Positions 55,442 to 63,948 of a stretch of 64,000 nucleotides of DNA are shown here, piece by piece; positions within the stretch are counted from its first letter, which is position 1; each line of letters opens with the position of its first letter. Location of the stretch: NCBI RefSeq assembly GCF_900445235.1, contig NZ_UFSM01000003.1, positions 181,251-245,250 on the forward strand, given 5' to 3'. The notes beneath the pieces were generated by a model, which saw only the letters and a program-made list of their open reading frames with translations, was not told where the DNA came from and made no database searches. Both the position numbers and the translations under genes were made by a program. Origin of the DNA: Aminobacter aminovorans. GTDB lineage: Bacteria; Pseudomonadota; Alphaproteobacteria; Rhizobiales; Rhizobiaceae.

Positions 55442-56839
55442 TCAGTAACCCTGCGGCTTCGGCCAAGGCATGGTGAACTGGTCACCGCGGCGTACGAACT
55501 GGTAGCGCCGGAAGTGGAACCAGAGCGATGCCACGATGTAGAAGCACATCATCGCGCTGAGCTGCGTGCCGTAGCCGAGGAACACCGCGAAGTAGGCCGT
55601 CGAGCACAGGATCAACAGCACGATCGTCGGCAGAGGGTGGAACGGATGCACGTAACCGCGCTTGATCGTGTCGAGCGGCCACTTGTTGCGGAACATCACC
55701 ATGTTGAAGGTCATGAAGGTGTAGCCGAGCAGGCCTGACAGGATCGAGAAGGTGACGACCTGGTCGAGCGGCGCGCCGAGCGCGAAGATCAGCGCGATCG
55801 GTACCAGGAAGACGATGGCACGGTACGGCGTGCGATAGATCGGATGCACGGCACCGAACCAGCTCGGCAGGTAGCGGTCGCGACCCATCGAGAACCAGGC
55901 ACGCGAGGCGTCGTTGATGCAGCCGTTTGCCGAAGCGAGCGTGGCGAACGTCGTGCCGACGAACAACAGCACCATCAGTGACGTGCTGCCGGTGACGCGG
56001 GCGGCGTCGAACAGCGGCGTGCCGGCCTGGCCGAGATATTCCCATGGGATCAAGCCCGAGCAGACGTACCAGGTCATGGTCGCGGCGATCAGCAGCGTCA
56101 TGATGCCGGCCATCGTGCCGTAGGGCAGCGAACGCGCCGGCGAGCGCACTTCCTCGGCGGCCTGACAGGTGCCCTCGATGCCGAGATAGTACCAGAGGCC
56201 GAAATGAAGCGACGCGACGATGCCGACCCAGCCATAAGGCAGCGGATCGCTTGTGATGGCCGAGAAGTCGAGCGGCACGGTGGAGGCACCGAACTGCACC
56301 GCGATGAACAGCGTAATGATCGAGACGAAGGCGACTGCGGTGATGACCAGGTTGAAGGTCAGTGTCGCCAGCACGCCGCGATAGTTCAGCCACGCCAGGA
56401 ACATGATGGCGAGGATGATGAAGGGCTGCTGGTTGAGGCCGGAATGGCCCTGCATGCCGGCCACCGTGTCGAGCAGGAAGCCGACGGTGATCGCATTGGC
56501 CGCTTCCAGCATGGTGTAGGCCATGACCAGGAACAGGCCGACATTGAAGGCCATCAGCGGGCCGACGATGTGCTTGGCCTGGGCATACTGGCCACCTGCA
56601 GCGGCAACCGTCGAGGTCACCTCGGAGTCGATCATGGCGACGCAGGTGTAGAGCAGGCCAGCCACCCAGCAGGCGATCAGGCCGGCGATCATGCCGCCTT
56701 TGCCGACCGAGAAGTTCCAACCCATATATTCGCCGACAAGCACGATGCCGACGCCGAGCGCCCAGATATGGGCGGGGCCGAGCACGCGCAGCAGCTGAAG
56801 CCGTTCGGGCTCTGCGGCGGTTGAAGTCACATTTGCCAT
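55442..56839 (-). CDS. APC-family amino acid/amine permease
   Basis: A 465-residue inner-membrane transporter of the amino acid-polyamine-organocation superfamily with about twelve spans. The first span has IWALGVGIVLVGEYMGWNFSVGKGGMIAGL, including the unwound GxG helix region, and the ALASANGCINDASRAWFSMGRDRYLPSWFG-type segment near residue 320 is typical of ethanolamine-permease-like members. It is embedded in a six-gene unit of small membrane proteins, which is not the norm for APC carriers. The substrate cannot be named; an amine or amino acid is likely. Confidence 0.9.
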   Translation of the reverse strand: MANVTSTAAEPERLQLLRVLGPAHIWALGVGIVLVGEYMGWNFSVGKGGMIAGLIACWVAGLLYTCVAMIDSEVTSTVAAAGGQYAQAKHIVGPLMAFNVGLFLVMAYTMLEAANAITVGFLLDTVAGMQGHSGLNQQPFIILAIMFLAWLNYRGVLATLTFNLVITAVAFVSIITLFIAVQFGASTVPLDFSAITSDPLPYGWVGIVASLHFGLWYYLGIEGTCQAAEEVRSPARSLPYGTMAGIMTLLIAATMTWYVCSGLIPWEYLGQAGTPLFDAARVTGSTSLMVLLFVGTTFATLASANGCINDASRAWFSMGRDRYLPSWFGAVHPIYRTPYRAIVFLVPIALIFALGAPLDQVVTFSILSGLLGYTFMTFNMVMFRNKWPLDTIKRGYVHPFHPLPTIVLLILCSTAYFAVFLGYGTQLSAMMCFYIVASLWFHFRRYQFVRRGDQFTMPWPKPQGY

Positions 56840-56849
56840 CGTCGTCCCC

Positions 56850-57017
56850 TCAGATCTCGTGGCGTTCTGCGGTCGCCTCGATCTCGCCTTCGCGAGAGGA
56901 GATCAGCAGTTCGTTGTCGTAGGTGGTATCGATGCGGACGAGATCGATGAGCATCAGGACGCCAAACAGCGCCGAGAGCGCCCATGCGGCGTATTCCAGA
57001 TAATTCCAGGTATCCAT
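56850..57017 (-). CDS. Single-span membrane miniprotein in the APC operon
   Basis: A 55-residue protein with one hydrophobic span (YLEYAAWALSALFGVLMLIDLV) and an acidic cytoplasmic or periplasmic tail (TTYDNELLISSREGEIEATAERHEI). GGGGAGG lies before the ATG at 57017. It sits 10 bases upstream of the permease gene. The size and place suggest an accessory subunit, like the small partners of some secondary transporters, but this is inference. Confidence 0.72.
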   Translation of the reverse strand: MDTWNYLEYAAWALSALFGVLMLIDLVRIDTTYDNELLISSREGEIEATAERHEI

Positions 57018-57028
57018 TGTCGCCTCCC

Positions 57029-57412
57029 CTAGCGCTTCTTGTCGCCGAAGCGCTCTTCGATGACTTCGCGGTACTCCCGGTCGGACAAGCGGACGACCAT
57101 GACGAAATAGCCGATGACCAGCACGGCCATGACGATCAGTGCTGCCCAACTGAAGCTGTAGTCGAAGCGCGCGGTGATGATGTCATTGGCGGCTGCCGGA
57201 TCGGTGATGCCAAGGGCCGCCCATTGCTGCTGCTCGGCGGCGTTCTGGCCGAGCGCCTCCCACGTCGGATTGGCGATCGGGTTAGGCACTTTGACAGCGC
57301 CCGCCAGGCCCAGATAGAGCGGAATGTAAAGGGCGCCGATGGTCAGCACGAGCAAGGTCAAGACGTCGAATATCTGGCCGGCGAGGCTCTGTTTCGGAGG
57401 TTTGTAAGCCAT
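57029..57412 (-). CDS. Two-span small membrane protein in the APC operon
   Basis: A 127-residue protein with hydrophobic spans at about 12-38 (IFDVLTLLVLTIGALYIPLYLGLAG) and 88-108 (FSWAALIVMAVLVIGYFVMVV). A polar loop between them contains NPIANPTWEALGQNAAEQQQWAALG. It ends in a charged tail with VRLSDREYREVIEERFGDKKR. GGAGCGC precedes the ATG at 57412. No family is recognised. Only 11 bases separate it from each neighbour. Confidence 0.75.
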   Translation of the reverse strand: MAYKPPKQSLAGQIFDVLTLLVLTIGALYIPLYLGLAGAVKVPNPIANPTWEALGQNAAEQQQWAALGITDPAAANDIITARFDYSFSWAALIVMAVLVIGYFVMVVRLSDREYREVIEERFGDKKR

Positions 57413-57423
57413 TGTTGCGCTCC

Positions 57424-57741
57424 TCAGCCGCGGCGACGCCGCATCTCGTCGAGATGCTTGATGTCGAGGCCATAGATGAAGTGTTTGTCTTCGACGTAGT
57501 GGCGCAACATGGCGACGATGGCCGCGGTATTGAGCGCCAGCACGAGGGCACAGGCGATTGACAGTATGATCCGGATGGCCGGGATGGAAATGTAGGACCA
57601 GACGCTGAACAGGGCAAACAACATGGTGCACCAGAGCACCGCAACGAATATCACGAGACCCGCTCGATCCCTTCTATGCATCTTGTCGATGCGCTGCTCG
57701 AGAGTCGCGTCCCCGCGCTGCTGACTTAAAGTCGCTTCCAT
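57424..57741 (-). CDS. Two-span small membrane protein, first gene of the APC operon
   Basis: A 105-residue protein with an N-terminal polar part (residues 1-26) and two spans (GLVIFVAVLWCTMLFALFSVW and IRIILSIACALVLALNTAAIV), followed by EDKHFIYGLDIKHLDEMRRRRG. GGAGGA lies just before the ATG at 57741. Its promoter region carries a perfect 16-bp palindrome. No family is recognised. Confidence 0.75.
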   Translation of the reverse strand: MEATLSQQRGDATLEQRIDKMHRRDRAGLVIFVAVLWCTMLFALFSVWSYISIPAIRIILSIACALVLALNTAAIVAMLRHYVEDKHFIYGLDIKHLDEMRRRRG

Positions 57742-57792
57742 ATTTCCTCCTCCACCACGGCCGTTTTCGGCTTCATTCTGGTTTGCTTCTGC

Positions 57793-57838
57793 GGGAAATT
57801 AATTTCCCCTGAGGAATGTCCGGCAAAGTTAATTTCCT
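57793..57838. promoter_or_regulatory. Palindromic operator pair upstream of the APC operon
   Basis: GGGAAATTAATTTCCC (57793-57808) is a perfect 16-bp palindrome. A second, partial copy, AGTTAATTTCCT (57827-57838), is centred 30 bases away, about three helical turns. The sites are 52-97 bases upstream of the first gene. The nearest regulator is the LuxR gene at 58378. Confidence 0.6.
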
Positions 57839-58377
57839 GTCAAGTGACGACCGCGCGCACGTATCGCACTACGACTTTCGTGGAAGTCGAAGAGCATTGA
57901 ATCGATTGGCTTTTGTTGGCCTGACGCAGTGTCGGAAATTTTACGCCGGAGGTCGCTGCCGGGCGGTCCGCGTTGCCCAAACGGGCGGGAACGGCACTGC
58001 ACGTTATGTTTTTCTGGATTGAGCGACAGGGGGAGTCGCGCGAGGTGGAGGCAGCCTCAAACGCCAGCGGCGGCAACCGGGATGTGATCCCGTTGCCACA
58101 GGTTGTTGCCGTCAATGCAAAGATCAGGCGCCTGATTTTTCGCGATGGAGCCGGTGCGCTCTGCCGTGAATTCGAGCTTCGGCTCGTCGCCCGTTTCTTT
58201 GATTTGCCGCACCGAGCGGCAGTGGGATGCCAGGCTTGCCGTGTCGGCACCACCTGCCGGGCAAGACATGTTCCGGCGGAGCCTCTGACACCGCCGACGC
58301 TACCTGACCACAACGCAGGCCGGGGCGCCGCTCTGGGAAAGGGGGAGAAAAGCGCGCTCGGACTGCCCTGATCGGCC
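57839..58377. other. Intergenic stretch between the APC operon and the LuxR gene
   Basis: Open frames exist on both strands (57973-58371 plus and 57840-58430 minus) but their products are rich in Arg, Ser and Pro, match nothing I know, and overlap each other antisense. I do not call a gene. The first 50 bases belong to the operon promoter. Confidence 0.4.
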
Positions 58378-59025
58378 CTATCGGGAGTTCGGTTGCGGGC
58401 CGCGCTTGCGCTCGCTGGCGTACAGCGCAACTGCCATGGCGCGGTTGCGCACGCCCAACTTGTCGTAGAGATTTTTCAGGTGGTACTTGACCGTGTTCTC
58501 GGAGATCCCGGTCCGGGTGGCGATCTGCAGATTGGTCCAACCGTCTGCCAGCACCCCGAGCAGTTCAAGTTCGCGCGTCGTCAGCCGCGACAGCGGCGTC
58601 TCGTTGATCTTGGCAACATCGATGTAGGGGATGCAGATGCGGCCATTGGCGACCGCAAGCAGCGTGTCGAACAGAATACACGGATCGTCGAACTGGTAGC
58701 AGAAACCCTGCACGCCCAGGCGCACACATTGCTTGAGGATGCCGACGTCGTGGTCGTTGGAAAAGATCACCATGCGCGCGGCAAGCTGTCGCCGCTGCAA
58801 CTCGGTGAGAACCTCGCTGGCATCCATGTCGGACAGCTTCCAGGCAACGATCGCGACATCGAATGCCGGCTCGGCCGAGGCCACCGCCCTGATGAAGGCA
58901 TCGCCGCTCTGCACACCCTCGACGAATGCAAAACGTTCGTCGCGGCTGATCATGTCGCGCAAAGCCGAAATCACAAGCGGGTTGCGCTCGGCGATCAGGA
59001 CATTCAGCTTCTTGTGTTGCGCCAT
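58378..59025 (-). CDS. LuxR-family regulator with degenerate receiver domain
   Basis: A 215-residue NarL/FixJ-type protein. The C-terminal helix-turn-helix is complete: LTTRELELLGVLADGWTNLQIATRTGISENTVKYHLKNLYDKLGV. The N-terminal receiver (residues 7-125) lacks key residues: the acidic pair reads ERN instead of DD, and the phosphorylated Asp aligns with Ala61 in DVAIVAWKLSDMD. It therefore probably works without phosphorylation, perhaps by ligand binding or protein contact. It lies between glyA-ppc and the APC operon, all on the minus strand, and is a candidate regulator of either. Confidence 0.88.
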   Translation of the reverse strand: MAQHKKLNVLIAERNPLVISALRDMISRDERFAFVEGVQSGDAFIRAVASAEPAFDVAIVAWKLSDMDASEVLTELQRRQLAARMVIFSNDHDVGILKQCVRLGVQGFCYQFDDPCILFDTLLAVANGRICIPYIDVAKINETPLSRLTTRELELLGVLADGWTNLQIATRTGISENTVKYHLKNLYDKLGVRNRAMAVALYASERKRGPQPNSR

Positions 59026-59102
59026 CAGCCCGCCATCGACATCATGTCTTGGCGCATTCCAATCGAATTCGCCAAGACATGCCCGCTCTGCAGCGACAGA
59101 AT

Positions 59103-60407
59103 TCAGTCGTAGATTCGGAATCGGCTGACCAAATCGTGCGTTTCTTCACGAACGGCAGCCTCGATCTTGGCGTTGCCTTCCTCGCCATTGGCCGCAAGCC
59201 CGTCGATGACGGCCATCGTCATGCGGCCGACCTGGCGGAACTCTTCATTGAGGAAGCCACGCGTCGTGCATGCCGGTGTGCCCAGGCGAACGCCTGAGGT
59301 GACCATCGGCCCCTGCGGATCGAACGGAATTCCATTCTTGTTGCAGGTGATGTGAGCACGGCCGAGTGCCGCTTCCACGGCCTTTCCGGTGAGGTTCTTG
59401 CGGCGCAAATCGACAAGCATTAGATGCGTGTCGGTACCACCGGAGACGATGTCGACACCCCCTTCCTGCAACGTCTCGGCCAACACCTTGGCATTGGAGA
59501 CGACGTTGGCGGCATAGACCTTGAAATCTGGCGTCAGCGCTTCGCCGAAGGCAACCGCCTTGGCGGCGATGACATGCATCAGCGGGCCGCCCTGGAGGCC
59601 GGGGAACACCGCCGAATTGATCTTCTTGCCGATCTCTTCGTCGTTGGAAAGCACCATGCCGCCGCGTGGGCCGCGCAGGGTCTTGTGTGTGGTCGTCGTC
59701 ACGACGTGGGCGTGTTCGAGCGGATTGGGATGAACGCCACCGGCGACCAGGCCGGCGAAATGCGCCATGTCGACGAACAGCTTGGCGCCGACCTCGTCGG
59801 CGATCTCGCGGAATGCCTTGAAGTCGATGATGCGCGGATAAGCAGAACCGCCGGCGAGGATCACTTTCGGCTGGTGCTTCTTGGCGAGATCACGGACCTC
59901 ATCCATATCGATGCGATGGGTGTCGGTCTTGACGCCATAGGAGACGACATTGAACCACTTCCCCGATTGATTGACCGGCGCGCCATGGGTCAAGTGACCG
60001 CCAGCGGCGAGGTTCAGGCCGAGGAACGTATCGCCCGGCTGCATCAGGGCCATGAACACCGACTGGTTTGCCTGGCTGCCGGAGTTGGGCTGCACGTTGG
60101 CGAAGCTGCAGTTGAACATCGCCTTGGCGCGTTCGCGCGCCAGATCCTCGACCTCGTCGACATACTGGCAGCCGCCATAGTAGCGGCGGCCCGGATAGCC
60201 CTCGGCATATTTGTTGGTCAACACCGAGCCTTGTGCTTCGAGCACCGCCCTGGAGACGATGTTCTCCGAGGCGATCAGCTCGATCTCGTCGCGCTGGCGC
60301 TGAAGCTCGCGCCCCATCGCATCGCTGACAGCGGGGTCTGCCTGGGCGACGCCCGTGCGGAAGAAGTTGCGGGCACTGCCGATGCCGGGTCTTGTCGGGA
60401 TATTCAT
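59103..60407 (-). CDS. glyA: Serine hydroxymethyltransferase
   Basis: A 434-residue PLP enzyme that interconverts serine and glycine with methylene-tetrahydrofolate. The PLP lysine is in [16 protein letters not shown] near residue 236, and [41 protein letters not shown] near 45 is the family signature. The length is normal. It lies 40 bases downstream of ppc on the same strand. A glyA paired with ppc is a hallmark of serine-cycle C1 assimilation, where it fixes formaldehyde-level carbon onto glycine. A second housekeeping glyA elsewhere is expected. Confidence 0.95.
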   Translation of the reverse strand: MNIPTRPGIGSARNFFRTGVAQADPAVSDAMGRELQRQRDEIELIASENIVSRAVLEAQGSVLTNKYAEGYPGRRYYGGCQYVDEVEDLARERAKAMFNCSFANVQPNSGSQANQSVFMALMQPGDTFLGLNLAAGGHLTHGAPVNQSGKWFNVVSYGVKTDTHRIDMDEVRDLAKKHQPKVILAGGSAYPRIIDFKAFREIADEVGAKLFVDMAHFAGLVAGGVHPNPLEHAHVVTTTTHKTLRGPRGGMVLSNDEEIGKKINSAVFPGLQGGPLMHVIAAKAVAFGEALTPDFKVYAANVVSNAKVLAETLQEGGVDIVSGGTDTHLMLVDLRRKNLTGKAVEAALGRAHITCNKNGIPFDPQGPMVTSGVRLGTPACTTRGFLNEEFRQVGRMTMAVIDGLAANGEEGNAKIEAAVREETHDLVSRFRIYD

Positions 60408-60447
60408 GGGCTCCTCCTAGCGGCGCCTGAGACGCCTGAAATCTGGG

Positions 60448-63156
60448 TCATCCGGTCCAGCCGAGACCGGCGGAAATGCAGTTGATCGAAAGCAGAAGCG
60501 CATTGACGGCCCGCTTCGGGTTGACGGTCGCGTCGTCCTGGGCGCGCACCTCGCGCAGCAGTTGCACCTGCAGCCGGTGGATCGAGTCCATCTGCGGGCG
60601 AATGCGGTCGAAATGGCGCTTGAAGGCCGGAAAGCGCTCGGACAATTTCAAGCCGCCATTGACCTCGGAGATCATCCGCCTAGTCAGCGCATATTCGGCT
60701 GAAATCTTGGCGTAGATGCGCTCGCCGACCTCGCGGTCCTGAACCAGCCCGGCATAAAGCTTTCCGATGTCCATGTCGGATTGGTAGAGACCCTTGTCGA
60801 CCTCATCGATGACCAGCCTGAAGAAGCGCGAGCGCTCGAACATCTGCCTGAGCAGATCCAGGCCGGCATCGCCGCGGACATTGACGAAGGAGTTCAGCGC
60901 ACTGCCGATGCCGTACCAGTTGGTCAGCAGATGACGGTTCTGGCTCCAGGCAAACACCCAGGGGATGGCACGCAGATCGGAGATGTCGCGGGCGCCGAAG
61001 CGGCGGGCCGGACGCGAGCCGATCTTGAGCAGCGCCAGCTCCTCGACCGGGCTCGCCTGATTGAAGTAGTCGATGAAGCCCGGCTCGTTGATCAGCCCCG
61101 AATAGGACGCCTGGGACATGCCGGTCAGCGCTTCCAGAGCCTCGCTGAACTCCGGAATGTCCTTGAGTTCGGCCTCGTTCTGCGACTTGACGCTGTGGGC
61201 GAAGACGCTCGCGGCGAGGATCTCGAGCTGATAGAGACCAGTGCCGCGATTGGCGAACTTGGACGACACCACCTCGCCCTGCTCGGTGACGCGCATCGCG
61301 CCGCCAATGGTCCCCGCTGGCTGCGCGGCGATCGCCCTGCCCGTCGGCGCACCGCCGCGGCTGACCGAACCGCCGCGGCCATGGAAGAAGCTGATCTTGA
61401 CCTTGCGCTTGATGCCAAGTGCCGTGATGCGCCGCTGGGCCTTGTTGAGCTCCCAGTTGGAGGCAAGGAACCCGCCGTCCTTGTTTGAGTCGGAGTAGCC
61501 GAGCATCACTTCCTGGCGGTTGCCGAAGTCACGAACCGACCGGCGAACGATCGAGACGCCGAAGAGCTGATCGAGAATGTCTGGCGCGGCGCGCAGATCG
61601 GCGATGGTTTCGAACAGCGGAACGACACGCAGCGCGATGGTGCCGCTGCCATCCATGGCCGTCGCCAGGCCGGAATATTGTGCAAGCAGATAGACGGCGA
61701 GCAGATCGTCGCTCGACCGGGTCATCGACAGGATGAAGGCACCGACAGCGCCGCCATTCAAGCCGGCCGAAGCCTTGCGGATGACGTCGAACAGATCGAG
61801 CAGCTCCTGCGCTTCCTCCGACAGCGCCAGCCTGTCGACCTCCAGCTGCTCGCCGGAGTTGAGCGCCGCCCTGATGCGCTGCGTCCATTGCGGCGTGTCG
61901 GGTGCGGGTGCTGCGGCCGGGTCGGCGAGCTTGAACAGCTCGGCCAGCACACGGTTCACCACCGTCGAATTCTGGCGGATGTCGAGCGAAACGGTACGGA
62001 AGCCGAAAGTCTCCACCTGCTGGCGCAGCGGCCGGACAAAGCGTCTGGCAATCAGCTTGCCGCCAAGCTGCCCAAGCACGTTTTCAAGTTCGCGCAGGTC
62101 AGCCTTGAAGCCCTCCGAGCGTGTGTAAGGCTTGGCAGAGGCACCACCGCGCATCGCCTCCAGGCGGTCGAGCATGGCGCCGGCGAACTGGCGCAGCGGC
62201 TCGTCGGGATTGCGCGCGACGATCTCCGAAGCATTGCCGGAGCGGTGCAGCGCATGCCCCAGCGCCTTGATGAAGGTATCGGGAATGTCGACCACATTGG
62301 CGCTGATGCTGAGCACGGTGACCAGCTTGCGCACCTGGCCGATGTACCAGCCGACGACCGCCTGGCGGCATTCGTTGAGCGCATAGGCCGTGATCTTCGC
62401 CGTGACGTTCGGATTGCCATCGCGGTCACCACCGATCCACGAGGCGTACCTCATGAAGGACGGCACCTTGATGTCATATTCGGGATAGTGACGGGCCAGC
62501 GCTTCCTCGACGCTGTCGTAGAGCTTGGGGGTTGCTTCGAAGATCACTTCGCGGAAAAAATGCAGGCCCCAGGCGATCTCGCGCTCGACCGACGGGCGTT
62601 CGAGCCGCAGCTCGCCCGACATCCACAGCAGCTCGATCTCGCTCTTGAGGTCGTCGATCAGTTGCTCGCGTTCGCGCGGCGCCCAGCGCTGCTGCTCGAG
62701 CTCGGTCAGCTTGCGGTAGATGCGGCGGTGGATTTCGAGAACCGTGACGCGCTTGGCCTCGGTCGGATGCGCCGTCATCGTCGGCCCGACGCAGAGCTCC
62801 TCGAGGGTAGTCTGGATCTGCTCGGCCGGGTAGCCGCCGGCTGCTATTTCGCCCATCACATTGGCAAAAGAGCCGATGACCTCGTCGGCCCCGCCCATCT
62901 GTTCGAGTTCGCGGCGAGAGCGCATCGCCAGAAGTTCATTGGCGATGGCAACAAGCTGGAACCAGATGCCGGTGGCCTGCAGCGCGGCAATGCGTTGCCC
63001 GCTTTCGAGCGCATCGAGGCTCACGCGGCCGGTAAGAACCTCCGCCATATCGGGCTCGCGTTCGCTGACGACTGAAAGCAGCACCCTGAACAGCAGGCTG
63101 CGCACGTCTTCGCGAAAGCTGAGTGGTCTGCTCTCCTCCAAGCGACACCCATTCAT
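60448..63156 (-). CDS. ppc: Phosphoenolpyruvate carboxylase
   Basis: A 902-residue enzyme that carboxylates phosphoenolpyruvate to oxaloacetate. The catalytic histidine is in VGPTMTAHPTEAKR near residue 135, the bicarbonate/PEP loop is FHGRGGSVSRGGAPTGRAI near 590, and EVMLGYSDSNKDGG near 545 is the other signature. It ends in the conserved C-terminal form (INCISAGLGWTG; many have AGLRNTG). The start is uncertain by some residues because no strong ribosome site precedes 63156. It forms a probable operon with glyA; in serine-cycle methylotrophs PEPC supplies oxaloacetate for malate. Confidence 0.94.
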   Translation of the reverse strand: MNGCRLEESRPLSFREDVRSLLFRVLLSVVSEREPDMAEVLTGRVSLDALESGQRIAALQATGIWFQLVAIANELLAMRSRRELEQMGGADEVIGSFANVMGEIAAGGYPAEQIQTTLEELCVGPTMTAHPTEAKRVTVLEIHRRIYRKLTELEQQRWAPREREQLIDDLKSEIELLWMSGELRLERPSVEREIAWGLHFFREVIFEATPKLYDSVEEALARHYPEYDIKVPSFMRYASWIGGDRDGNPNVTAKITAYALNECRQAVVGWYIGQVRKLVTVLSISANVVDIPDTFIKALGHALHRSGNASEIVARNPDEPLRQFAGAMLDRLEAMRGGASAKPYTRSEGFKADLRELENVLGQLGGKLIARRFVRPLRQQVETFGFRTVSLDIRQNSTVVNRVLAELFKLADPAAAPAPDTPQWTQRIRAALNSGEQLEVDRLALSEEAQELLDLFDVIRKASAGLNGGAVGAFILSMTRSSDDLLAVYLLAQYSGLATAMDGSGTIALRVVPLFETIADLRAAPDILDQLFGVSIVRRSVRDFGNRQEVMLGYSDSNKDGGFLASNWELNKAQRRITALGIKRKVKISFFHGRGGSVSRGGAPTGRAIAAQPAGTIGGAMRVTEQGEVVSSKFANRGTGLYQLEILAASVFAHSVKSQNEAELKDIPEFSEALEALTGMSQASYSGLINEPGFIDYFNQASPVEELALLKIGSRPARRFGARDISDLRAIPWVFAWSQNRHLLTNWYGIGSALNSFVNVRGDAGLDLLRQMFERSRFFRLVIDEVDKGLYQSDMDIGKLYAGLVQDREVGERIYAKISAEYALTRRMISEVNGGLKLSERFPAFKRHFDRIRPQMDSIHRLQVQLLREVRAQDDATVNPKRAVNALLLSINCISAGLGWTG

Positions 63157-63523
63157 CTCGAGTTGTTTCCCCGTGCCGTTTCGTTGAGCCGGCTGTCGGG
63201 AAAGATGCAGTTTTCCTAACTGACAGCAGACAGTTTTTGTGCCGGCTTGAAAACGCCCCGTACGGGTAGATTTCCCATTCGTTCGGGTGGTGCCGAAACT
63301 GGCCGAACGATGATCTCCATGCCCAGATTGGACTATCGGCCCGGACCGGCGATCAGGATGTTGGCATGGGTTGGTCCAGCACGTTTTGCAGTGGACGCGA
63401 TTTAACTCATGTGCAAATATGTTGCATATAAGGCAAGTAAGGGAGGCACGTGAAAGTGAGGTCCACTACCCTGATCCGCATCGCCGCAGCACGATCCAAT
63501 AGAGCTTGAAGAGGAACATGCAC
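63157..63523. other. Intergenic stretch between ppc and the next gene
   Basis: No gene is supported in these 367 bases. They must hold the ppc promoter on one side and that of the 63524 gene on the other. AT-rich pockets occur at 63208-63240 and 63405-63435 (CATGTGCAAATATGTTGCATATAAGG), the second containing GCAAATATGTTGC, an imperfect palindrome 88 bases before the 63524 gene. Confidence 0.45.
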
Positions 63524-63898
63524 ATGCAGAAAGTGCTGCCGGAACTTTATGAAGGCCACGCGCCCATTACCCTTCACAACGCTTTCCACGATGCGCTCGA
63601 AGCGCTTGAGGAGTGGAAGGAAGGCAATGAAGAGCCTCTCGTAGCCGTAGATGGCTACAACGTCCCCATCAGTCACATCTTCGCGCGAATGAGCGCCTGC
63701 ACCGACCTCCTGCCGCTGCGCACGCGCGACGTGCTCGAAACCATCGTCGACAAGGGTTCGTTCCGTGCTTCGGGCGGTTCGCTATATGCCGATGGCGCCA
63801 AGCTGGTCATGCCGATCTGCGTCGAGCGTCTGACGCTGTCGCTGCTGCGTCCGACAGCCTCATTGATCGAGTTGCGCAAGGCCTGCGTCGAAGCCTGA
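63524..63898 (+). CDS. Small hypothetical protein, 124 aa
   Basis: A soluble, mixed-composition protein of 124 residues (MQKVLPELYEGHAPITLHNAFHDALEALEEW, then VPISHIFARMSACTDLLPLRTRDVLETIVDKGSF). I do not recognise the family. GAAGAGG lies about ten bases before the ATG at 63524; an ATG at 63518 is closer and less well spaced. The gene is followed by a hairpin terminator, so it forms a single-gene unit. Confidence 0.7.
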   Translation: MQKVLPELYEGHAPITLHNAFHDALEALEEWKEGNEEPLVAVDGYNVPISHIFARMSACTDLLPLRTRDVLETIVDKGSFRASGGSLYADGAKLVMPICVERLTLSLLRPTASLIELRKACVEA

Positions 63899-63918
63899 TT
63901 GCCGGATGCAGGCTTCTT

Positions 63919-63948
63919 GCTGCCGCCTCGCGCGGCAGCTTCGCTTTG
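63919..63948 (+). terminator. Hairpin terminator after the 63524 gene
   Basis: GCTGCCGC/GCGGCAGC (63919-63926 and 63932-63939) forms a perfect 8-bp stem with a five-base loop, followed by TTCGCTTTG. It lies 20 bases past the stop codon. Confidence 0.65.

Noticed and set aside
57840..58430. Overlapping frames on both strands between the APC operon and the LuxR gene
   Set aside because: Neither has a recognisable domain or a good ribosome site, and they cover each other.
61678..63075. A 465-codon plus-strand frame opposite ppc
   Set aside because: Antisense shadow; ppc carries every signature motif in the other direction.
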